A DNA stretch of 64,000 nt, taken from the NCBI GenBank assembly GCA_025924315.1, contig JAICIO010000002.1, positions 1-64,000 of the forward strand, read 5' to 3'. The translations under genes and the position numbers were made by a program. The notes beneath the pieces were generated by a model that was not told the DNA's origin, did no database searches, and worked only from the letters and a program-made list of their open reading frames with translations. Source of the stretch: Phycisphaerae bacterium (lineage in GTDB: Bacteria > Planctomycetota > Phycisphaerae > Tepidisphaerales > Tepidisphaeraceae). The stretch's first letter is position 1, and every line of letters begins with the position of its first letter. This document shows, in pieces, positions 58,759 to 64,000 of the stretch.

Positions 58759-58977
58759 ATGGCCACTGGTAAAGTCAAGTGGTTCAATGATCAGAAGGGG
58801 TTTGGGTTTATCTCTTCCGATAAGGGCGGAAAAGACATCTTCGTTCACCATTCTGTGATCGAAGGTCAGGGCTTTAAGACTCTCCAGGATGGGGAAACGG
58901 TCGAATACGAAGCGGAAGAAGGACCCAAAGGTTCAAAGGCCACCCGCGTGCGTCGGATGACAACCGCGAACGCCTGA
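58759..58977 (+). CDS. cold-shock protein, CspA family
   Basis: ATG at 58759 (AGGAG about nine bases upstream) gives 72 residues. '[16 protein letters not shown]', '[18 protein letters not shown]' and '[20 protein letters not shown]' contain both RNP motifs (KGFGFI and DIFVHH) of the OB-fold. It binds single-stranded RNA and DNA as an RNA chaperone. Long leader upstream is typical for regulation of csp genes. Perfect terminator follows. Confidence 0.97.
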   Translation: MATGKVKWFNDQKGFGFISSDKGGKDIFVHHSVIEGQGFKTLQDGETVEYEAEEGPKGSKATRVRRMTTANA

Positions 58978-59003
58978 AGTTCCAAACAATCTGAACCACA
59001 CAT

Positions 59004-59043
59004 CACACCACCCGCCCTCCCCGGCGGGTGGTGTGCTTTTTTT
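59004..59043 (+). terminator. intrinsic terminator after cspA
   Basis: CACACCACCCGCC (59004-59016) and GGCGGGTGGTGTG (59023-59035) form a perfect 13-bp stem with loop CTCCCC, followed by a T-run (59037-59043). Confidence 0.97.
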
Positions 59044-59060
59044 CCGATCACGCACAAGTC

Positions 59061-59089
59061 AAAAAAAGAACCCATGGCTTAGCCATGGG
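59061..59089 (-). terminator. intrinsic terminator of the reductase gene
   Basis: CCCATGGCT (59071-59079) and AGCCATGGG (59081-59089) form a 9-bp stem with a one-base loop. The A-run at 59061-59067 is a U-run on the minus strand. It lies past the stop at 59120. Confidence 0.85.
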
Positions 59090-59119
59090 CTTTGTGCGCG
59101 ACTGATTGTCTCGCCAGAA

Positions 59120-60838
59120 TCAAGCCGGTGTCGTCGCTTGTGCCGGTGGGCCCTTCTTCTTGAGAGGCGCCGGCTTCCAATCGGGAATGTCCGACCACGC
59201 GCGAAGCTGATCGACTTCAATTCGCGACGCGAAATCGCGGAAGGTTTCGACGTCGCCGTCGACATCCTGGACCCGATAGGTCTTGTAGTTCTCAACGAGC
59301 GCCCCGATCACACGCGGGACGATCGCGCCAGGAATCTTTCGCACGATCTCTTGCGTGAATTCGGGGTTCTCGCCGAGCGCTCCGCCGATCAACATGTCGA
59401 AGGCGTCGGTCTTTTTCGGATCGTCCGCGCGTGGTTCGCAGCCGAGGGAGCGGAGATTGTCGTCGAGCAGAATCGGAATCCCGCGTAAGCCGATGTCCGC
59501 GATCTGATATTGCGAGCAGGAGTTCGGGCAACCGGTCACCGAGACCATGATCGGCGAGTCGAGCTGCACTTCCTTTTCGAGGTACTCGAGGATGTGCTTG
59601 GCGCGGTCTTTCGTCTCGGCGACGGCGAGGTTGCAGAACTGCGTGCCGGTGCAGCTGACGAGCGACTCGCGCCAGATCGGCGCGTCCGGCGTAAGACCGA
59701 TTTTCTCAAGCTCGCGCGTGAGCGACGCGACGTTCTCTTTCGGAATGTTCACGAAGATCAGATTCTGCTTCTGCGAGAAGCGAATTTGTGCCTTGCCGCT
59801 CGCTGCAAATTTGTCCGCGAGGTTCGCGACCGCGATCATCTGATCGCCGCTCCATCGGCCGCGTTCGATCGCGACGCCGACGTAATACAATCCGTCCTTC
59901 TGTTCGCCCGTGCCGGTGTGATCCGTGTGCAGCGCGCCGCGCGGATTCACGATTGAATCATCGTGCTCGATCTGATAGCCGAGGCGCCGTTCGACATCAT
60001 CGCGCACCCATTGCCAACCTTTGTCGGCCACGAGGAACTTCAGTCGCGCACGGCCGCGCTTGTAACGCAGCTCATCGGCATCGCGAAAGATTCCGGCGAC
60101 CGCGGCGAAGATCTGCGGGATCTGCTCCTGGATTTTGTCTTCCGGGACAAAGACGCGCAAACCCTGAGCAAAGTGCGGCGTAGACGAAAGCCCCCCGCCG
60201 ACCATGATGCCGAGGCCCTTGCGTCCGTCGCTTTTGATCACGCCGAACGCCGAAACGTCCTGAATCTGCGGCTGATGGCAATGCAGCGGGCATGCCGAGA
60301 GCGCACTCTTAAACTTTCGCGGAAGGTTCGAGAATTCCTTGCCGGCGTTCTTGAACATGTCCGCGATGCCGGGAACCAGATTGCCCAGATCGACGATCTG
60401 ATTCTTAATGACGCCATCAAGCGGGCACGCGCAGGTGTTTCGCGGCGTGTCTCCGCAAGCGAAGTGGGTGTAAAGGCCGGCCTTGTTGTAGATATCATCA
60501 AGCGCTTCGGGGAAATCTTCGATCGAGAGCCAGTGAAGTTGAATGTCCTGTCGAGTCGTGATGTCGCTGAACCCGCGCGCGCGGCGGTTGGTCAGTTCGC
60601 CGATGATACGGAGTTGGTGCGGCGTGACGCGTCCGCCGGGCAGCTTAATGCGCCACATGAAATGGCCGACGTTGGGCTTCTGCTGATAGATCCCATACCA
60701 GCGCATGCGGGCAAACTGTTCCTCGGGGATCATGCCGAAACCAATGCGGGCGTATTCAAAAATGTCCTGCCAGACGTCGAGCCCGTCTTTGGTGTGCTTG
60801 ACGTGCTCGGTCTTGGACATGCCAGGGTCGAATTTCAT
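59120..60838 (-). CDS. ferredoxin-type siroheme nitrite/sulfite reductase
   Basis: ATG at 60838 starts the protein; about 572 residues. The two siroheme/4Fe-4S Cys pairs are 'CTGTQFC' (Cx5C) and 'CPNSC' (Cx3C) near residues 405 and 445. Other family phrases include 'RWYGIYQQKPNVGHFMWRIK', 'QLRIIGELTNRRARGFSDIT', 'TRQDIQLHWLSIEDFPEAL', 'FIACGDTPRN'-like 'THFACGDTPRNTCACPLDGV' and 'SACPLHCHQPQIQDV'. It makes ammonium from nitrite or sulfide from sulfite; the sequence alone does not decide. Cytosolic. It has a strong promoter with dyad upstream. Confidence 0.92.
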   Translation of the reverse strand: MKFDPGMSKTEHVKHTKDGLDVWQDIFEYARIGFGMIPEEQFARMRWYGIYQQKPNVGHFMWRIKLPGGRVTPHQLRIIGELTNRRARGFSDITTRQDIQLHWLSIEDFPEALDDIYNKAGLYTHFACGDTPRNTCACPLDGVIKNQIVDLGNLVPGIADMFKNAGKEFSNLPRKFKSALSACPLHCHQPQIQDVSAFGVIKSDGRKGLGIMVGGGLSSTPHFAQGLRVFVPEDKIQEQIPQIFAAVAGIFRDADELRYKRGRARLKFLVADKGWQWVRDDVERRLGYQIEHDDSIVNPRGALHTDHTGTGEQKDGLYYVGVAIERGRWSGDQMIAVANLADKFAASGKAQIRFSQKQNLIFVNIPKENVASLTRELEKIGLTPDAPIWRESLVSCTGTQFCNLAVAETKDRAKHILEYLEKEVQLDSPIMVSVTGCPNSCSQYQIADIGLRGIPILLDDNLRSLGCEPRADDPKKTDAFDMLIGGALGENPEFTQEIVRKIPGAIVPRVIGALVENYKTYRVQDVDGDVETFRDFASRIEVDQLRAWSDIPDWKPAPLKKKGPPAQATTPA

Positions 60839-60863
60839 CGCGTCTATTCTCCGAAGGGGGAGA

Positions 60864-60892
60864 ACTATAGTGAGGCACCGGCCAGTTTGCAA
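60864..60892 (-). promoter_or_regulatory. sigma70-type promoter of the reductase gene
   Basis: On the minus strand, -35 TTGCAA (60892-60887), 17-bp spacer, -10 TATAGT (60869-60864). It is 26 bases upstream of the start codon. A 13-base-spaced inverted repeat lies further upstream (see next entry). Confidence 0.85.
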
Positions 60893-60903
60893 CTCTCTGA
60901 AAA

Positions 60904-60928
60904 ATCTCCCATAGGATAAGTAGGAGAT
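60904..60928. promoter_or_regulatory. candidate operator upstream of the reductase promoter
   Basis: ATCTCC (60904-60909) and GGAGAT (60923-60928) are inverted repeats around 13 bases. On the minus strand the same sequence has CTTATC units repeated. A nitrogen- or sulfur-responsive activator would fit the position just upstream of -35. Confidence 0.55.
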
Positions 60929-60975
60929 AAGGCACCGACCGTAGATCTCGGTGGTGAATGAGCTTACATGAGCCA

Positions 60976-61009
60976 AAGGCCCTCTTCGTCGCCAAACGAA
61001 GAGGGCCTT
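60976..61009 (-). terminator. terminator of the Gly/Ser/Thr repeat gene
   Basis: AAGGCCCTCTTCG (60976-60988) and CGAAGAGGGCCTT (60997-61009) form a perfect 13-bp stem with an 8-base loop, 28 bases past the stop at 61037. Confidence 0.8.
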
Positions 61010-61036
61010 CGAAATTATTGGTCGGTCTAGACGGAG

Positions 61037-62470
61037 TTACTTCGGCGAGCTGCTGGAAGAGCCACTGCTGCTGGACGACCCGCCACTGGCGCTCCCGCTG
61101 CTGCTGTTACTCGGCTGCTGCGTACTGCCGGCGGTCTGAGCATTCTGGTCGTTGCTCGAGGTGGAATTGCCGGCCGTTCCAGTGTTCCCACCCGCGACAC
61201 CCGTTGATCCACCGGCGGTGCCTGTCGAGCCGCCAGCAGTTCCGGTCGAGCCACCGGCAACGCCGGTCGGTCCTCCTGCCGTCCCAGTTGAACCTCCGGC
61301 AACTCCAGTTGACCCACCGGCCGTCCCCGTTGAACCACCTGCCGTCCCTGTCGAGCCACCGGCGGTCCCAGTTGAGCCACCTGCGACGCCGGTTGAGCCA
61401 CCCGCCGTCCCAGTCGATCCGCCAGCCGTTCCCGTCGAGCCGCCTGCGACACCTGTCGACCCACCGGCAACTCCCGGCGATCCGGTGCCTGCGGTTCCGG
61501 TCGATCCACCCGCGGTTCCGGGCGAACCGTTACCCGCAACGCCTGGCGATCCGTTGCCGGCAGTGCCCGGCGAACCGTTCCCGGCGACGCCTGCGGTTCC
61601 CGATCCGCCGTTGATCGCGCCAGTCCCGGCGGTTCCATTCGCGGTGCTGTTCACGCCGGTCTGACCTGTGCCTGCGGTCCCGTTCGCAGTGCTGTTCACG
61701 CCGGTCTGGCCTGTGCCAGCCGTGCCGTTGGCCGTCGAATTCACGCCGACCTGTCCGGTGCCGTTCGCGCCGTTGGCGGTGTTGTTCGCGGGCGAACCGC
61801 CTGTGCTTCCAGCGCCCGTTGTGTTCGCAGCCGTCGAACCGGTTCCGGTCACGTCGCTCGCTCCCGTGCTCCCCGCGCCAGTCGTGTTCGCCTTTGATGT
61901 GCCGACAGAGTCGCCGGCGCCGGTGCTACCCGCACCAGTTGTATTTGCTCCAGTCGATCCAGATACATCACTGGCGCCGGTGCTGCCCGCTCCCGTCGTG
62001 TTGGCGGCGTTATTCGATGCGGCGCTTCCGCTGCTGCCCGTCGCACCGGTGCCGGCGCCCGTGCCCCCCGACGTGCCGGGAGGAGCGCCGGTCGATCCCG
62101 CGCCGGTGCTGCCTGGTCCGCCACTCGCAGGCGTGCCGGCAGTGCCAGATGCGGCTGCGCCCGCGGTTCCAGCGGCGGTTGGGGCGTTCGCGCCGGTACC
62201 AGCGCCATTGCCGGCGGACGTTCCGTTTCCAGCACTGCTTGAATTCGCGCCGATCGCGCCCGCGGACGATTGACCCGCCCCACTGGACGCCGTGTTTGCA
62301 TCGCCCGATGTCCCGCCGCTGCCGCTTGTGCTTCCCGCGGAGCTGCCACCACTACTGCTGCCACTGCCGCCTCCACCGCTCGCGGCGAGGGTGCTCGTCG
62401 GATTGAAACTCAACGAAAGTCCCGCGACCGCCATCGCTGCAGCCGCCACGATTCGCCAATCGTTCCGCAT
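61037..62470 (-). CDS. exported Gly/Ser/Thr low-complexity repeat protein
   Basis: The product has 477 residues: signal peptide (about 1-30, ending LAA), then almost only G, S, T, A, N and V. Three repeat types occur: 'GSTGAxxxxTTGAGSTGA' in the first half, 'NGTAGTGQTGVNSTA' repeats in the middle, and seven-residue 'GGSTGTA'/'GGSTGVA' units (21 bases) in the last 170 residues. A Ser-rich tail ends the protein. No domain is recognisable; it may be a surface or matrix fibre. Strand and frame are decided by the leader and terminator. The opposite-strand proline-rich frame is a shadow. Confidence 0.8.
   Translation of the reverse strand: MRNDWRIVAAAAMAVAGLSLSFNPTSTLAASGGGGSGSSSGGSSAGSTSGSGGTSGDANTASSGAGQSSAGAIGANSSSAGNGTSAGNGAGTGANAPTAAGTAGAAASGTAGTPASGGPGSTGAGSTGAPPGTSGGTGAGTGATGSSGSAASNNAANTTGAGSTGASDVSGSTGANTTGAGSTGAGDSVGTSKANTTGAGSTGASDVTGTGSTAANTTGAGSTGGSPANNTANGANGTGQVGVNSTANGTAGTGQTGVNSTANGTAGTGQTGVNSTANGTAGTGAINGGSGTAGVAGNGSPGTAGNGSPGVAGNGSPGTAGGSTGTAGTGSPGVAGGSTGVAGGSTGTAGGSTGTAGGSTGVAGGSTGTAGGSTGTAGGSTGTAGGSTGVAGGSTGTAGGPTGVAGGSTGTAGGSTGTAGGSTGVAGGNTGTAGNSTSSNDQNAQTAGSTQQPSNSSSGSASGGSSSSSGSSSSSPK
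61150..61640 (-). repeat. coding 21-nt minisatellite
   Basis: Units of 21 bases encoding GGSTGTA or GGSTGVA repeat many times with scattered synonymous changes. The minus-strand frame stays open throughout. Such arrays change copy number by slippage. Confidence 0.8.
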
Positions 62471-62668
62471 GGGAACTCCTCACAAAAAAATCCGTGATTA
62501 TGGCCCCCGCGGCGGTCACATCGTCGCGGCAAACTGAGCCGGGTTTGCGAAAATGCAAAGCCCAGGCCCAATCAAGGGAATTGCTTGAAAGGATGACGGA
62601 AATTTCCCGCCGCCTAGGCACGATGCCGCTGAAACCTATAATGCCACCGAGTTTGTGAAGGAGACCGC

Positions 62669-63442
62669 GTGGCCAAACGATCGCCGCTTGCTGAAAAATT
62701 GGACGAGGTGAAGGATCGCATCGCCAAAGCCTGTCAAAAGGCCAAGCGCGATCCGAGCGAAGTGACGCTCATCGCCGTGACAAAAACCGCTGCCCCCGAG
62801 CAGATCAGGGAAATACTGGGGCTGGGCGTATCCGACCTCGGCGAATCGCGCGTACAGGTGCTCGCGCAGCGCGCGGGCCAAGTCAATGAATATCACCAGC
62901 GCCGCGTGCAGCACGGCGAGGCCGGAAATCTCCCGGCAAAGATCCGCTGGCACATGATCGGCCATCTCCAGCGCAACAAGGTGAAGGCGATCCTTCCGAT
63001 CGTGTCACTCATCCACAGCATCGATTCACTGAGACTCGCGGAGGAGATTGACAACCACGCGGCCAAGGCGGATCGAAAGGTGCCGGTTCTTCTTCAGGTC
63101 AACGCGAGCGAAGAGTCGAGCAAGTTTGGCGTCGCCGTCGGCGCCGCCGTGCACCTCGCCGAGCAGCTCGACTCGATGCCGAACCTGCAGATGATGGGCC
63201 TCATGACGATGGCCGAGCCCGATCAAACCGAAACGAAGCTCCGCCACACCTTCGCGCGAACGCGTGAGCTCTTCGAAGAAATGAAATGGCACAAAATCGG
63301 CGGAAATCACTTGCGCCACCTCAGCATGGGCATGAGCAACGATTTCGAAGCAGCAATCCTGGAAGGCGCGACGATGGTGAGAGTCGGAACAGCATTGTTC
63401 GGAGGGAAGATTCAGGACCACGAGGAAGCAGAGGAAAAGTGA
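62669..63442 (+). CDS. YggS/PLPBP-family PLP-binding protein
   Basis: GTG start at 62669 with AAGGAG a few bases upstream; 257 residues. The PLP lysine is in 'LIAVTKTAAPEQI'. Other family features include 'GESRVQVL', 'WHMIGHLQRNKVKAIL', 'LLQVNASEESSKFG', 'LMTMAEPDQTETKLRHTF' and 'LSMGMSNDFEAAILEGATMV'. It keeps PLP homeostasis. Fully typical, slightly long at the N-terminus because of the insert 'YHQRRVQHGEAGNL'. Confidence 0.95.
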   Translation: MAKRSPLAEKLDEVKDRIAKACQKAKRDPSEVTLIAVTKTAAPEQIREILGLGVSDLGESRVQVLAQRAGQVNEYHQRRVQHGEAGNLPAKIRWHMIGHLQRNKVKAILPIVSLIHSIDSLRLAEEIDNHAAKADRKVPVLLQVNASEESSKFGVAVGAAVHLAEQLDSMPNLQMMGLMTMAEPDQTETKLRHTFARTRELFEEMKWHKIGGNHLRHLSMGMSNDFEAAILEGATMVRVGTALFGGKIQDHEEAEEK

Positions 63443-63507
63443 ACCACTAAGCCACGAAGGCCGCAAAGAACAAAAACTGCTTAGTGCTCTTCGTGTCTTC
63501 GTGGTTC
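63441..63507. repeat. inverted repeat, family E, copy 2
   Basis: GAACCACTAAGCCACGAAGG (from 63441) pairs with the arm CTTCGTGTCTTCGTGGTTC (63489-63507). It is related to 31814-31890 and sits one base after the yggS-type stop. Confidence 0.8.
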
Positions 63508-63517
63508 AATCCACGGC

Positions 63518-63832
63518 GTGCCCCAAATCGACTTCTTCAACTTCTTCCGCTACTTCCTCGGCACGGTGGTGACGATCTACGCCACTGTCATCACACTGCA
63601 ATCTTTATGGGGCTGGTACGTGTGGCTGGCGGGGAGCGATAAGTATGTCAGCCTGATTCGCCGATATGTGATTCTGCAGGGCCTGCGGCTGCGGTTTAAG
63701 ACGTTTTGGGGAGACGTGATTATCTGCCTGCTGCTGTGCATTGCCTTTTTGATTCTTTGGCGCGGGCACGTGTTGATTTACGATCTGGGGTACCGAATCG
63801 AAGATGTCCAGCGGCACGCCCAATCCTTCTGA
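63518..63832 (+). CDS. small membrane protein
   Basis: GTG start at 63518; 104 residues with a hydrophobic helix at about 8-30 and another at about 65-85, separated by a charged 'RRYVILQGLRLRFKTFW' stretch. No ribosome site is obvious and no family was recognised, though a YggT-like shape is possible by its position after yggS. It overlaps the next gene by 29 bases. Confidence 0.55.
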   Translation: MPQIDFFNFFRYFLGTVVTIYATVITLQSLWGWYVWLAGSDKYVSLIRRYVILQGLRLRFKTFWGDVIICLLLCIAFLILWRGHVLIYDLGYRIEDVQRHAQSF

Positions 63833-64000
63833 TGTCAAAATGCTTCCCGGAAGCGCAGGCGAAACCGCGCCTATCCGCGCGCCGCAGCAGCCGATCGCAA
63901 CCACGCCCCCGCCGCGGCAGCTCTCCGAAGTCCCGAAAGACGAGCTCGAACATCTCGCGGAGGAATACGGACTCGATCCGACGCGCTTCAAAACGCGGCA
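63804..64000 (+). CDS. hypothetical protein, cut by window end
   Basis: ATG at 63804 (inside the previous gene, other frame) gives at least 65 residues to the window end without a stop. The start is Pro/Ala-rich ('APQQPIATTPPPRQLSE'), then acidic 'VPKDELEHLAEEYGLDPTRF'. Function unknown; the overlap suggests coupling with the membrane protein. Confidence 0.55.
   Translation, partial: MSSGTPNPSDVKMLPGSAGETAPIRAPQQPIATTPPPRQLSEVPKDELEHLAEEYGLDPTRFKTR

Noticed and set aside
60839-60976. N-terminal extension of the siroheme reductase
   Set aside because: It would cover the -35/-10 promoter and has no conserved residues; ATG 60838 is the family start.
61150-61640. Possible CRISPR array
   Set aside because: The 21-base periodicity is coding, with no 20-40 base unique spacers.
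61152-61664. Proline-rich collagen-like frame on the plus strand
   Set aside because: The VPVEPPA units are the complement of GGSTGTA codons. The minus-strand frame has the leader, and the terminator follows it.
1-64000. tRNA, rRNA and insertion sequences
   Set aside because: No cloverleaf with GTTC loop and CCA-type end, no conserved rRNA stretch and no transposase motif was recognised on reading.

Overview
The window looks like chromosomal DNA from a high-GC planctomycete, most likely of the class Phycisphaerae. The signs are short C-terminal zinc ribbons of the CxxCGYDLR...CPECG type, an MJ0042-type zinc ribbon on a membrane protein, a PEP-CTERM protein, a pseudopilin with a C-terminal DG motif, DUF3592 membrane proteins, and many Thr/Pro/Ala-rich secreted proteins. 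No rRNA, tRNA, CRISPR array, insertion sequence or prophage was recognised. This lineage call is inferred from gene content, not from a marker gene.

Layout. 1-5 kb: a CsgG-like lipoprotein, an AsmA-like protein, a secreted hypothetical and a VapC/antitoxin pair. 5-9 kb: dnaE (DNA polymerase III alpha) carrying an in-frame palindromic repeat. 9-15 kb: a minus-strand operon of TetR regulator, DevC-like permease, ATPase, HlyD-like adaptor and NodT/TolC-like outer-membrane factor, with a dyad operator upstream. 15-21 kb: two amidohydrolase genes (three amidohydrolase modules) and a DcuC-like transporter. 21-28 kb: a HEAT-repeat secreted protein, a zinc-ribbon/beta-propeller membrane protein and an FHA-GspE/PilB ATPase fusion. 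28-33 kb: two complementary M16 peptidase-like genes flanking an SGNH hydrolase and a proline-iminopeptidase-like hydrolase. 33-38.7 kb: a large secreted protein, a CE15-like esterase, a Wzz-like membrane protein and an orphan atpG. 38.8-42.1 kb: a metal(loid) response locus. 42-50.6 kb: PEP-CTERM protein, orphan sugar-type ABC permease, pseudopilin, ion-channel-like protein and secreted hypotheticals. 50.6-58.2 kb: a hydroxyacid dehydrogenase, a DUF3592/arrestin-like/P-loop operon, an HDOD-GGDEF protein, a thioredoxin-fold lipid- or thiol-related protein and LptB. 58.2-64 kb: cold-shock gene, siroheme nitrite/sulfite reductase, a Gly/Ser/Thr repeat protein, a YggS-family protein and two small hypotheticals, the last cut by the window end.

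The best candidate for something undescribed is the locus at 38.8-42.1 kb. A ZntR-like MerR regulator is followed by a MerR-type promoter with a 20-bp spacer, then by a 29-residue peptide with eight cysteines ending in repeated CPxC units, too small for routine annotation. After it come a MIP channel, an arsenate-reductase-like LMW phosphatase, a Cys/His-rich exported protein, an HMA-domain lipoprotein and an outer-membrane beta-barrel. Together they suggest a metal(loid) sensing, buffering and efflux module.

The second theme is repeats. At least eight families of long inverted repeats lie between genes. Two have been absorbed into coding sequence: one inside dnaE, and one inside the signal-peptide region of an amidohydrolase. 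One family has perfect 27-30 bp arms with constant 21-base variable loops, the architecture of REPIN elements.
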